Part shown: positions 45,653 through 56,089 of the stretch, piece after piece | Numbering within the stretch: the first letter of the stretch is position 1 | Layout of the letters: each line of letters opens with the position of its first letter | NCBI RefSeq assembly: GCF_036669915.1 | Contig: NC_089325.1 | Span: forward strand, 1,560,404 to 1,624,403 | Reading direction: 5' to 3' | Length of the DNA stretch: 64,000 nucleotides | Origin: Pocillopora verrucosa | Taxonomy: Eukaryota > Cnidaria > Anthozoa > Scleractinia > Pocilloporidae | Made by a program: the position numbers and the translations under genes | The notes under the pieces: generated by a model | The model's input: the letters and a program-made list of their open reading frames with translations, nothing else | Databases searched by the model: none | Told to the model about the DNA's origin: nothing

Positions 45653-46544
45653 TTAACGTAACCATCGAAAGGTGCGGCAGAATGCGAGGCGAAATTCTTT
45701 ATTCCGAAAGTAGTATATCAATGGATTAATAGCAGATGAGGTAAAAGCGATAGCCTCTACCCAAGGCCATACAGCAGTGTCTATTTCATCAGAACCACAG
45801 AGGTCATTTGCCACCAAATGATAACACTGAACTAAAGTAAGACCAAACTGGGCATCCATGAAACAACATAACACTTACGACTGTTTTAATAGCTTTATAG
45901 TTTTTCACAATACGAACTCTGCGATTATTATGGTTCAGATAATTTTCTCCGGATGCTATTCTTCTACATTGGTGTCTGGCCTCTTTGAGCATGAAAATAT
46001 AACTAATAGAAACCACAAATAAAGGAGTAACACATATCATAAATGCAAGAGATAACCACAACGCTGCATCGTCTTTGTCGTTATTCACTAATATCGTCGA
46101 GAAAGGAAGTGCCAATCAGAATAGCCATATCAAAATAATGACTGTGTAGCACCTTTTCTTTGTAATAATTTCCTGATGACGGAAAGGAAAGCGAATCGCA
46201 ATAAACCGGTCTACAGAAACACAGCACAAGCTGAAAGTTGTTGCGGTGGTCGTGTGAACCTAGAGCATGTCTGTGAAGAGGAACAAATGACTATCAACCG
46301 GTGGCCGAATGAGACAACCGCTGGCTATCCAGATTGGGTCCATGACAAGCCCAACGAAAAGATCTGCTACCGACAGCGAGGCTAAGAAGCGGTTGGAAAT
46401 TGTTCGCAATGACTCGCTTTTGTAGAACAAAAACAACACCACTGCGTTTCCAGCTACAGCTGCTAAACCAGACAATGTGAACCACAAAGATAGAACGATC
46501 GAAGCTGTATTGCTGGGTTGTTCTTCCGGGCAAGCAGTATCCAT
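45653..46544 (-). pseudogene. Class A GPCR pseudogene, twin of the intact copy at 54.8 kb
   Basis: Nearly identical to the 54,784-55,686 receptor from MDTACPEEQ to the end (FRLAFCRTFRWLR). Breaks seen against that twin: TGG to TAG (Trp to stop) right after FLFTDML at the start of TM3 (near 46,258); a TCA to TGA stop in TM4 (near 46,117); a 10-base deletion in TM6 (near 45,876); and a further 1-base deletion close by (near 45,840). TM7 SSAINPLIYYF is preserved. Four independent lesions make an assembly artefact unlikely. The duplicated block extends beyond the gene on both sides (45.32-46.76 kb). Confidence 0.9.
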
Positions 46545-46559
46545 GTTCTGCGGTTGGCA

Positions 46560-47365
46560 AACGGTAACCGTAGAAGTTTGAAAATAAGCTTACAGAAATG
46601 AAATTTGCAATCGCTTTTCCTTTTTATGGACCATATGTTACTCAAACTAACGTACTGTTTTCTTTTTTATCTGCTGTTTACTGGTGGAAACGTAGAATTC
46701 ATTTAAGTACATTCTTAACTTCATCAAATTACGTACTAAAAAACTACATAAATAAAAAAGATCTCAAACTGCAAAAATTGTTGCGAAACTCAATCCTGAG
46801 CTTCATTGATAGCTTATCGAGTGATCACAAAAAACAGCTTGATTCGAGTTACACTTATTTAGCCATGCTTAACAGTCTAGAGCCGGTCCATAATATCCTA
46901 TTTATAAATCAGCATTACCACGGTACGCTAGAAAGGTACCTACGGTGAAATATTCTAGCACATTGATATATTGATATGATCCATATGCAATCTTTAGCTC
47001 GCTCGCAAGGGCTCAAAGATTCAGAGTGGATCTACGTTATGAAAAGGTTCGTCACTAGATCTGCCAATAACTGTCAAGTTTTTCTTACATCGCCCCAGAT
47101 TAACTGACCATAGCTTATAACTAAGGCTTATTGGTGACCACCTTTCCGGGTTAAAGAAGAATCCTTTCCAACAATGGAAAGCCGAACACTATATGCTTCT
47201 GCTCAAACAAGAAAGCATATCCTGTCTATCCTCTCTTGGCTTGAATTGAAATTTCTCGCAGATCGAAGAGAATTATGTAAAAGGTTCAAATAAAAGGCTC
47301 AATGTTCTGCTTAATCAGAATCTGCCAAGTTTATGACTAACAGGTAGTATTCGCCTTACTTGTCC
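46560..47365. other. Spacer between GPCR copies
   Basis: The first 200 bases match the upstream flank of the 54.8-kb receptor (AATGAAATTTGCAATCGCTTTT). The remainder is AT-rich without a supported gene; a 116-codon plus-strand frame at 46,598-46,948 has no recognisable features. Confidence 0.5.
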
Positions 47366-48376
47366 TTACAGCTGTGTCTCCTTATTTGAAAATTTTCCAC
47401 GAGCTCCAACATTTCCTGCCTTCCGGGTTTTCTCTTGTTTTGGTCTGAGGTCTGATGCATTTTTATGGTGAGCACAGTGCAATCGATCAAAATTAAAGGT
47501 ACGTCTGAATGCTTGGCAAAACTCACTATTTCTGAAATAGTATATCAGTGGGTTGATCGCCGATGAAGTAAAAGCCGTTGCTTGTACCCAAGGCAACGCC
47601 ATGTAATGCAATTCGTGTTCGTTGCATTGTCCATGCTCTATTTTACGGTAATAATAAATGACAAGATCAAAGATTAAACATGGCATCCATGTAATGATGA
47701 AAACACCCAGAACAAGTCCAACTGTTTTGATAGCTTTGAAATTGTTTAGAGCCTGGCGTGAGCTGTAATTTGTGTGTTGATGTTCCTTCTTCACTTGTTT
47801 GTGTTGTTTATTAGCTGCTCTGAAAATAAAAATGTAGCAGAAAGATACTACGATAATCGGAAACACAAATAATATAAACGTAAATGACAACCACAGTTCT
47901 GCTTGATGATCAGTTGCCCCATTTTTGACAAACATTATCGGGAAAGGAAGGAACAGAGAGATTATCCAGATCACAGTTATCACTACACAACATCTTTTGT
48001 TTGTTAGAATCACTTGATAACGGAAAGGAAAGCAAACTGCAGTGAACCTGTCAACAGAAACACCGCACAAATTCCATGTCGTTGCTGCTGTAGAGTGAAT
48101 CCATAAGAAATGTTCTATTTCCTGATTATGTGAAGGCTGGGGAAGATATCTGACTAGGAAGGCTGGCTCCACAACAGCTCCCACCAAGAGATCCGCTATG
48201 GACAACGAGACCAAAAATCTGTTAGAAACTGTTCGTAGAGACTTGTTTTTGTAGAACAGCCATAACACAACTGTATTACCGGATACAGCTGCTAAACCAG
48301 ACAAAGCGAGCCACAACGATAGAACAATGAATGCGGCATCGCTCGGTCTATCTTCTGTGCAGTTAGAATTCATGTT
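47366..48376 (-). CDS. Class A (rhodopsin-like) GPCR, intact, 336 residues
   Basis: Seven-helix receptor in one exon. TM1 has GNTVVLW; TM2 LVSLSIADLLVG (Asp2.50); TM3 ends VSVDRFTAV, so the DRY motif is DRF; TM4 VIWIISLFLPFP; TM5 FPIIVVSFCYIF with Pro5.50 and Tyr5.58; TM6 FIITWMPCL, with TWMP where CWxP is usual; TM7 SSAINPLIYYF (NPxxY), followed by helix 8 RNSEFCQAFRRTF. A short N-terminus with one sequon (NCT) and an ~40-residue Lys/Arg-rich tail. Start chosen at MNSNC (48,376), because paralogs all start at the equivalent Met; an in-frame ATG four codons earlier also exists. There is no Cys at 3.25, so the usual TM3-loop disulfide is absent, as in melanocortin, cannabinoid and lysolipid receptors. 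Ligand unknown; couples presumably to G proteins at the plasma membrane. Confidence 0.93.
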   Translation of the reverse strand, partial: NMNSNCTEDRPSDAAFIVLSLWLALSGLAAVSGNTVVLWLFYKNKSLRTVSNRFLVSLSIADLLVGAVVEPAFLVRYLPQPSHNQEIEHFLWIHSTAATTWNLCGVSVDRFTAVCFPFRYQVILTNKRCCVVITVIWIISLFLPFPIMFVKNGATDHQAELWLSFTFILFVFPIIVVSFCYIFIFRAANKQHKQVKKEHQHTNYSSRQALNNFKAIKTVGLVLGVFIITWMPCLIFDLVIYYYRKIEHGQCNEHELHYMALPWVQATAFTSSAINPLIYYFRNSEFCQAFRRTFNFDRLHCAHHKNASDLRPKQEKTRKAGNVGARGKFSNKETQL

Positions 48377-48780
48377 TCTTCTCGGCAAAGGGTTGGTTTG
48401 GGACCAAATTGACTGATTATTTTCACACGGCTTCCAATATCAACACATAAACCGCCCTGAAACTCGACTCCATAGTTAAACGAGTTGTCGACTTTTGTTT
48501 CGATCTTCCGCGCGTGAGGTGAATAAATTATTTGAGACAGAATTCGAATTTCATTTACAGCTTGCGCTGTTTAACATATAATTAAAATGGATAATCTGAC
48601 ATCCACGGCTATGTGTCAAAAGAGAAGTATTAGCTTTTCAACCATTAATAGCAATGATTTAATAATTCATTTACTTACATTGCGCAAGCATCAGTATAAA
48701 ATTTCTTATTGCGCAGTACAGTAACATTACAGCTATACCAAGATATTAACGCTACAATATATATATATATATATATATAT
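48377..48780. other. Upstream spacer of the 47.4-kb GPCR
   Basis: AT-rich, ends in an (AT)n run of about 24 bp at 48,757-48,780 directly against the hairpin element. A promoter for the receptor should lie here, but no motif stands out. Confidence 0.4.
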
Positions 48781-50098
48781 GTTATTTGCCGGCTAAGGGT
48801 CGGTCCATATGCTGAAAAACTGCGACCTCGGTCTTGAAAATGCTGCCCTCGGCAGGGCTCGGGCAGTATTTTCAAGAACGAGGTCGCAGTTTTTCACCAT
48901 ACGGACCGACCCTTAGCCGGTAAATAACATATTCATTTTTTTGAAACTTGACGGAATTCCTTCCGAAAGAACCCTAATGATTTAGGGCTGTAAATACGGC
49001 AAGATCTTCCATAAACTGAACAGTTTTTGAGCGAGTAAATGGTAGTTAAAATAGAGGTGATGAAAATTCAAGAGAGATGCCACATTTTCATTTCCGTAAC
49101 GATAATTTAAAAGGCTTCCAAACAAACTTTGAAACATTATTTTTACAAGTATCTGTCACAATCTGACAACTGTCAATTGGAGAGCGCGTAAGTAAAAAAA
49201 GCGTAAGAACATTTGAAAAACAACGGAACTAGTTTGTCAAGGACTGACACGACAATGTTTTCTTCAAAAATTGTCAATGATCTAACGGGAAGTATTATTC
49301 ACTCTCATCGACGATTCATTAATGTACGAAGATTTACCTCTGTTCATTAAGTAAACGGCGAGGAAAGTAGTTGTGAGTAAATTCAATTTTTTTATTTTGA
49401 AGTTGTGAGAGTTTGCTCGTTTGTTTGCTGCAATGGCGTGTGTAAATCTGGTCTTTCTTCACAGAAACTAAATCCGAATGGCACACTCCAACGAGACGCA
49501 AGGGGATTTAATGCGGTCTTTTCTCAAAAAATTCCTTCAGTTTCTGTTGTGCAATTTACAGTACAAATGTTCAAATTGAACGGACTTGGAAAGACTCACC
49601 GAGAGCGTATATTTGTTGTAGAACTTAAATTAAAACTTCCCTCGCTCTTTCACTGCGAACAAATTGCTTGAGAAAATTCAGGTATTAAGTGAATGAAAGT
49701 TCCATCGTTCAGTTTAACTGTAACCAAATATCTCACGTTTTAACTTTCTAGGTACTTTTTGCGAACGATTAAAATTAATTGCAGACGGATTTTAGGCCGC
49801 TTGTCAACCAACGTAATGACACTATGGAAACCAATATTTTTCTGTCAATCAAAGTGATTTGAGAGAGAGAAAGGAGAGGATTCATAAGTTATTTATCGGC
49901 TTGAGGTAGTGACCGACGTGTTTGCTTAAAAATACTGCCCAGCCGGAAAAACGAGATATATTTATGAAAAATGGCAACGAAAGTTGGGATGTACTTGGCG
50001 ACTCACGAAAGCGTTACCGTGGCCCTAGGCAGAGATAGGAAAACACTGACCGGGTAAAAAACCAATCAGATTGCAAGATTCGTTACAGTGCCCTCTCA
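48781..50098 (+). mobile_element. Hairpin-ended dispersed element, full copy
   Basis: Starts with a 148-bp near-perfect palindrome (48,781-48,928; GTTATTTGCCGGCTAAGGGT ... CCCTTAGCCGGTAAATAAC) and ends near AGTGCCCTC at 50,098. The body is shared with the inverted copy at 56.09-57.41 kb and the PCM1-intron copy at 27.0 kb, including TGATTTAGGGCTGTAAATAC and TGTTTGCTGCAATGGCGTGT. No coding frame of note. Likely a non-autonomous DNA element; its superfamily is not evident. Confidence 0.75.
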
Positions 50099-50169
50099 AA
50101 AAAATAAAAATAAAAAAAGGAATAGAGTAAGAAATACAGAAATACAAAATTACATACGAAGAGTTAAAA

Positions 50170-50480
50170 AAAAAATTTGCGAAGAAAAGTCTTAATAGCT
50201 TTCTTAAACCTGTTTAACGATTCGATTTTTCTAATAGAACAGGGAAGATCGTTCCACAGTTTAGGAGCGGCTGCACGAAAAGAAAGATCGCCGAGCGTAG
50301 CTAGTGTTTACCCTTGCAAGGAGCAAGTCGTAAAGCGTCATTGGAACGAAAATTATATCTTCTGGTGTCTCTTACGGAAGTCAGTTCACTTCCTCGAAAA
50401 AGGAAAACTAAACATTGGATCTCCCGTCAATATGATCTTGACTTTAGACTCAATAGATGCTTTAAAGTTGGTTCTCAGTA
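50170..50480 (-). mobile_element. Non-LTR retrotransposon 3' remnant (end of reverse transcriptase)
   Basis: On the minus strand, 50,295 downward reads LGDLSFRAAAPKLWNDLP then SIRKIESLNRFKKAIKTFL. The pattern RSFxxAAPKLWNxLPxxIR...FKxxLKTxL is the standard C-terminal tail of many animal non-LTR (LINE-type) reverse transcriptases. Just upstream the frame hits a stop, so only the tail survives. A second copy is at 57.5 kb. Confidence 0.7.
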
Positions 50481-51329
50481 CATATCACGACTGAAAAAAA
50501 CAACGGCTAAGAAAAATTACAATGTTACAATATGAGAAGGCTTGGACTCTAATAATTGCCGAATAGGAAAATAGAACCCAGCCGTAGACTCAACAATTTT
50601 TCAGCGACCAATTCTGTTGTCTGTTCATTCTTCATGATTATAACTAGAAATGGCCTCTTACATGGCTTTATCATTGATTAGGAAAAATGTTTAAAAAATT
50701 TACGGCGTGTAGACTTTATTTTAAATCAATTTTAACAAATCGGTGACACGACCTTCGCGAAACTTGCGACCTTCGCCGATCACCAAAAAATCGAAATGAA
50801 TACGAGATGGATTTTTATTGACAAACTCACAGGTGCATAACATTTCAAAAGCTTTTATTTCAGAGAAGCAGACGTGAAGAGGTTAATTAAAGAAATTCAA
50901 ATGCAAGTTGTTGAGACAAAACTTTGAGCCTAAATTTGAATGTAAAAAATACTTTCACTTTCTATACTCTCAAATCCCTTCAACTAATGCAAAAGAGTGA
51001 TTCAAAATTTTCAAGACTTAATTCTGTTAAAGATTTCACTGAAAACAAGTACTAACTTTCATTTAATTTTCATTCAAGCTGCCAAGTCAGTCCTTCCTGC
51101 TTCTTGCCAGCATCATTAACTGATCAAGCTCAGCGAAGAGTGTCTGATGAGGAAAAATTTCATGTAATGAGACTTGAAACTTTTAATTACATCTAAGTGT
51201 AAACAAATAATTATAAAAGGGAATTATATGCGGAATGGACGAAGAATGAAATTGATGTTTTGAAAATTGTGTCTTTATGATGGGACTTATCTTATGATTA
51301 GGCAACAGTACTTTTTTCTTGAATTTTCC
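50481..51329. other. Spacer, part of the direct segmental duplication
   Basis: Aligns with 57.86-58.8 kb (for example AATTTTAACAAATCGGTGACAC and TTCAAGCTGCCAAGTCAGTCC versus TTCAAGCCGCTAAGTCAGTCC). No gene is supported. Confidence 0.6.
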
Positions 51330-52254
51330 TTAAAGCTTTGTCTCTTTACTTGCAAAACTGACAGGATTTCCAACTTTTCGAGCCATTTGGCTTCGCTCTG
51401 GTTTTTGGCTGAGGTTAACGTTTGCTGAATTTTGTCCGTGAACAAAGGGCAGCCAGTGGACGGTGCGACGAAAGGCTTGGCGAAATTCGCTATTTCTGAC
51501 ATAGAAGATCAATGGGTTGATCGCTGATGAAGTAAAAGCATTTGCCTCAATCCAAGGCCATACAACTTAGTCTACTTTGATGTCGTTACAGAGATGATTC
51601 GTCGCTGTATAATAAGAATGAACTACGAGTAAGACAAGACTGGGCATCCAAGAAATAATGTAAACACCTATAATATAACTGACCATCTTCATAGCTTTGA
51701 AATTTTTCATAGTACCATTTCCTTAGAATATTTTCATAGAATGTTTTTTATTTGGAAGCTTTGACGATTTTGGCTGGGAAACATCCTTCTGCATTGACGT
51801 CGTGCAGCTTTAAACAGAAAGTGACCACAAATAATGAAGCGATAAATGTTACAAATGCCAAAGACAACCAAAGCACTGCACTTGCGATATTTCCCAACAG
51901 ATCTAATGAAATCAGCCACACCAAAATAATCACCTTACAGCATCTTTTCTTAGTTACAATGTCCTGATAACGGAAAGGAAACCGATTCGCAATAAACCGG
52001 TCTACGGAAACGCAGCACAAGTGAAAGGTTGTAGCGGTAGTTGTATGAATCCACAACATGTACATACTGGAGTGCAAAGCACTCAGTAATGGTAGTTGTC
52101 CATTGAAAGTTGTTCGTAAAGACTCATTTCTGTAAAACAACCACAACATAACCTCATTTCCTGCTACAGTGGCAAATCCAGACAAAGAGAACTACAGCGA
52201 TAGAACGATGGACGCTGCACTGCTGAGACGTTCTTCTGGACAGCTATCATTCAT
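51330..52254 (-). pseudogene. Class A GPCR pseudogene, related to the 58.8-kb copy
   Basis: Starts MNDSC at 52,254. Lesions against the 58.8-kb paralog: a stop in TM1 (Trp codon of LSLWFSL read as TAG, near 52,190); loss of about 95 bases covering TM2 and the first outer loop, giving NGQLPLLSALHSSMYMLW; loss of the CLPFTAISV part of TM4; a frameshift in the third inner loop; and a Lys to stop change just before TM7 (near 51,568). TM3 still reads CCVSVDRF, but Ile is replaced by Asn after it (IAN). It is a clear dead copy. Its 5' part is duplicated in tandem at 52,611. Confidence 0.9.
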
Positions 52255-53156
52255 CTGATTTATAGGCGACATCAGAAGCCGGAGAAGTTTGACATTTTTT
52301 TCTACGAATTTACCTAAATTCAAGGCAGATGTTACAGAAACTGATGAAACTCCGCTTTAGAAATGTTTTTTATTGACCGTGACAACAAAGTCTGGAAGTT
52401 AAGTCATAAACTTAAGCACGAAGCAGAACCCAAAAGAGAAAAAACTCTCTAAGGATGTTTTTCTAACGTCTAGAGAAAATAATGTCCCATTTTTCTCTCT
52501 TGCCATAATTCAATGTCTTGATTACGTTTGTCGATGCTGATAAGATCAATTCAGTTTTAACTTATTCGCAGAGATACGCAGACACTTAGCAAAACATGTT
52601 TGCCTGAGATTACTGGAGTGCAAAGCACTCAGTAATGGTAGTTGTCCATTGAAAGTTGTTCGTAAAGACTCATTTCTGTAAAACAACCACAACATAACCT
52701 CATTTCCTGCTACAGTGGCAAATCCAGACAAAGAGAACTACAGCGATAGAACGATGGACGCTGCACTGCTGAGACGTTCTTCTGGACAGCTATCATTCAT
52801 CTGATTTATAGGCGACATCAGAAGCCGGAGAAGTTTGACATTTTTTTCTACGAATTTACCTAAATTCAAGGCAGATGTTACAGAAACTGATGAAACTCCG
52901 CTTTAGAAATGTTTTTTATTGACCGTGACAACAAAGTCTGGAAGTTAAGTCATAAACTTAAGCACGAAGCAGAACCCAAAAGAGAAAAAACTCTCTAAGG
53001 ATGTTTTTCTAACGTCTAGAGAAAATAATGTCCCATTTTTCTCTCTTGCCATAATTCAATGTCTTGATTACGTTTGTCGATGCTGATAAGATCAATTCAG
53101 TTTTAACTTATTCGCAGAGATACGCAGACACTTAGCAAAACATGTTTGCCTGAGAT
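52065..53156. repeat. Exact tandem duplication, 2 x 546 bp
   Basis: 52,065-52,610 is repeated at 52,611-53,156 with no difference that I could find by eye. The junction reads TGCCTGAGAT|TACTGGAGTG. The unit contains the first ~190 bases of the 51.3-kb GPCR pseudogene plus its upstream flank, so the second copy (52,611-52,800, minus strand) is a headless GPCR 5' fragment. Confidence 0.93.
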
Positions 53157-54169
53157 GCAGGTGCTTAGTGATGGCAAGGCCATGAGGAAAATTCGAAGGA
53201 AACTCTCTTTAACCCGGGCACACAATAAATCAACGGCTTATAGTTATTTCAACAGCTAGTGTTTACCTTCATTTGCAAAAGTGATTCCTCTCCTCATCCA
53301 TTTAATTTGAGCACTGCTGATTTTAAACCAGGCGAGAGTAGTCATTTGACACGGAACGTAAAGTTTTGGAGCCCCATTAAGTACTGAAATGGATCTAAAA
53401 TAAAGTCCTTAATTTAGTCTTTTCAAAGAAACTTCACTTTTTTCATTACTTTTTCGCTAAATCTTCTGTAAATCTTGATATAGGAGGGAGCAGTTGTGAG
53501 GATTTCCACAGGAAAATAAAGAATACTCGCGCTTTTCTCGAATAAAATCCGGCGACCAATTCAAACCGGTAACAAGTTCTCTCTGGGAGATTCTGGGCTA
53601 TTGTTGGAAACTTCAGCAAAATGCACCGTGACAGGTGAATTACCATTGCAAGTTAGAGACAAAGATGAATAAGGGAGATCTAAGCAAGACGGCACCAGAC
53701 CTCACTCTTCAACAGATACACCATGTCACATCAGCGCTAAGTTACAGACAGAAACGTCAATAATTCACTTTCGGGGTTTCTGTTCTAAAAATACGTAAAT
53801 TTTGGTGACTTCGCGCTGTTATCTTGCCGGGATCGCCCAAGAAATGTTCAAAGCCTTAAAGCGCTGTGCGGGGCCATCAATCTTCTTTTTAAACGTTTTG
53901 TTTCACCAAGATCCCGTTGCCGTCGAAGTCTTTCTTTGTACAAATTAAAGTTTGTGTTATCTGGTTGGGAGAACTAAGGGCTTTATTCCAGCTCACGTTA
54001 CCAAAGCGAAAGTGTAGGTAGGACTATTTTGAACACCTGACGAAATTCGCCATTCTCACTCAAAAATAGAAGGTCAAACGGGAAACAAAAAAATGTAACA
54101 ACGCAAACTGGAGATTGGATTTAGACAAAACTCGCAAGATCGCGGAATTGGTATATATTCTTCTTCTAT
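53157..54169. other. Spacer, part of the direct segmental duplication
   Basis: Aligns with 60.13-60.62 kb (GTGATGGCAAGGCC, AAGTTTTGGAGCCCCAT) and then 61.69-62.0 kb (CGCCCAAGAAATGTTCAAAG, CCTTAAAGCGC). The ~1.05-kb foldback element at 60.64-61.68 kb is absent here, showing its empty site. No gene. Confidence 0.6.
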
Positions 54170-54475
54170 TAATTTGGCATATCCAAGTCAATGGAAGGTG
54201 CGGCGAAAGCAGCTCAATGGAAGTCGCCATTTCTTAGGTAGTAAATCAATGGGTTGATCTCTGATGAAATAAAAGCGATTGCCTCAACCCAAGGCCACAC
54301 ACCAAATGTGATTTCCTTAAAACTGCACTTTGCTTCGATATAATTAAAGTTAACCAACAGCAGAACCACACTGGGTATGCATGCGATGATGGAAGAGCAC
54401 ATAAAACAAAACCGACTGTTTTGATAGCTTTCAAATTTTGCATGACACGAACTCTTATAATTTCGCCTGAGTCAG
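54170..54475 (-). pseudogene. GPCR 3' fragment (TM6-TM7 only)
   Basis: Reads VMQNLKAIKTVGFVLCA, then after a frameshift CIPSVVLLLVNFNYIEAKC and VWPWVEAIAFISSEINPLIY YLRNGDF. Closest to the intact receptor at 62.9 kb (TQNFKAIKTVGFVLSACIIT, PSVVLLLVDLYYAKEERC). Ala7.47-type position is Glu (SSEINP for SSAINP). TM1-TM5 are missing: at about 54,476 the sequence switches abruptly to the downstream flank of the next receptor. Confidence 0.8.
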
Positions 54476-54783
54476 GAAGTCCTTGGGTGGTTCAATGGCC
54501 TTGTGGGTGACTGAAGAATACTTGAAACTTGCAGAAAGAGACACAAACAATAGGATTGTTTTAATTCTTATGTACTTACTTTTAGCACAAAACTAATAAT
54601 ATTGTTTCGTTTGAGCATTACTTGTTAATAGCTTGCCACCTTTATGTCAATAAAAACAGTCGTGTTTTACTGAGGTTTTCCTTAGAACTGTCTCTATCTC
54701 TCTGTCTCCGTCCAACAATTTCCAGACATTCGGCTCCGATCCGGTCTTAGACCATACTGACGTGCACTCTCTACTGTGAGGCG

Positions 54784-55686
54784 TTAGCGTAACCATCGAA
54801 AGGTGCGGCGGAACGCGAGGCGAAACTCTTTATTCCGAAAGTAGTATATCAATGGATTAATGGCAGAGGAGGTAAAAGCGATAGCCTCTACCCAAGGCCA
54901 TACAACGGCGTCTATTTCATCAGATTCACAGAGGTTATTTGCCACCAAATGATAACACTGAACTAAAAGTAAGATCAAACTGGGCATCCATGAAACAACG
55001 TAAACACCTAAAACAATACCGACTGTTTTAATAGCTTTATAGTTTTTCACAATACGAACTCTGCGATTATTATGGTTCAGATAATTTTTTCTGGGTGCTA
55101 TTCTTCTACATTGGTGTCTGGCCTCTTTGAGCATGAAAATATAACTAATAGAAACCACAAATAAAGGAGTAACATATATCAAAAATGCAAGAGATAACCA
55201 CAACGCTGTATCGTCTTCGTCGTTATTAACTAGCATCATCGAGAAAGGAAGTGCCAATGAAAATAACCATACCAAAGTAATGACTGTGTAGCACCTTTTC
55301 TTTGTTATAATCTCCTGATAACGGAAAGGAAAGCGAATCGCAATAAATCGGTCTACAGAAACACAGCACAAGCAAAAAGTTGTTGCGGTAGTCGTGTGAA
55401 CCCAGAGCATGTCTGTGAAGAAGAGCATATCATTATCAGCTGATGGCTGAATAAGACAATAACTGGCGATCCAGATTGGGTCAATAACAAGTCCAACGAA
55501 AAGATCTGCTACCGACATCGAGGCTAGGAATCGGTTGGAAATTGTTCGCAATGACTCGCTTTTGTAGAACAACCACAATACCATTGCGTTTCCAGCTACA
55601 GCTGCTAAACCAGACAATGTGAACCACAAAGATAGAGCGATCGAAGCTGTAGTGCTGAGTTGTTCTTCCGGGCAAACAGCATCCAT
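54784..55686 (-). CDS. Class A (rhodopsin-like) GPCR, intact, 300 residues
   Basis: Single-exon receptor from MDAVCPEEQ to FRWLR. TM1 GNAMVLWLFYK; TM2 MSVADLFVGLV; TM3 VHTTTATTFCLCCVSVDRF with DRF in place of DRY; TM4 LVWLFSLALPF; TM5 TPLFVVSISYIF; third inner loop rich in Arg/Lys (KEARHQCRRIAPRK); TM6 VVSWMPSLIL (SWMP for CWxP); TM7 SSAINPLIYYFRNKEF. It stops right after helix 8 and lacks the ~35-residue tail of the 47.4- and 62.9-kb paralogs. Cys3.25 is absent. A nearly identical copy at 45.7 kb is dead, so this is the surviving twin of a segmental duplication (54.48-55.96 kb). Ligand unknown; melanocortin/adenosine-like features are only suggestive. Confidence 0.93.
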   Translation of the reverse strand: MDAVCPEEQLSTTASIALSLWFTLSGLAAVAGNAMVLWLFYKSESLRTISNRFLASMSVADLFVGLVIDPIWIASYCLIQPSADNDMLFFTDMLWVHTTTATTFCLCCVSVDRFIAIRFPFRYQEIITKKRCYTVITLVWLFSLALPFSMMLVNNDEDDTALWLSLAFLIYVTPLFVVSISYIFMLKEARHQCRRIAPRKNYLNHNNRRVRIVKNYKAIKTVGIVLGVYVVSWMPSLILLLVQCYHLVANNLCESDEIDAVVWPWVEAIAFTSSAINPLIYYFRNKEFRLAFRRTFRWLR

Positions 55687-56089
55687 GTTCCGCGGTTGGC
55701 AAACGGCGACGGCAGAAGTTTGAAAATAGGTTTACAAAAATGAAATTTGCAATCGCTTTTTCTTGCTTTAGACCAGATGGTACTCAAACTGACGTGCTGT
55801 TTACTTTTTCATTTGCTGTTTATTGGTGGAAACGTGGAATTCATTTACGCGCAGTCTTACCTTCAGCAATTTACCAACTAAAAAACGTACGTAAAACAAA
55901 AAAGATCTCAAAACAAAAATTTAATCTAAGGTCTAAATCTTCAAAACACAGCTTCATTGATAGGTCATCGAGTGAGAAGATCTAAATAAAGGTAATTTTC
56001 AATTACTTTTGTCTAGATCATCTGCGCTTGAGGCGAATAAATAATTTGGGGAAGTATTCGATTTTCATTTACAGTTTAATTTTCTATCT
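55687..56089. other. Upstream spacer of the 54.8-kb GPCR
   Basis: First part shared with 46.56-46.76 kb (TGAAATTTGCAATCGCTTTTTC). It should hold the receptor promoter; no clear element is seen. It ends at the edge of the inverted dispersed element. Confidence 0.4.

Noticed and set aside
46598-46948. 116-codon plus-strand frame
   Set aside because: AT-rich, begins in duplicated GPCR flank, no recognisable motif and no counterpart frame in the paired block.
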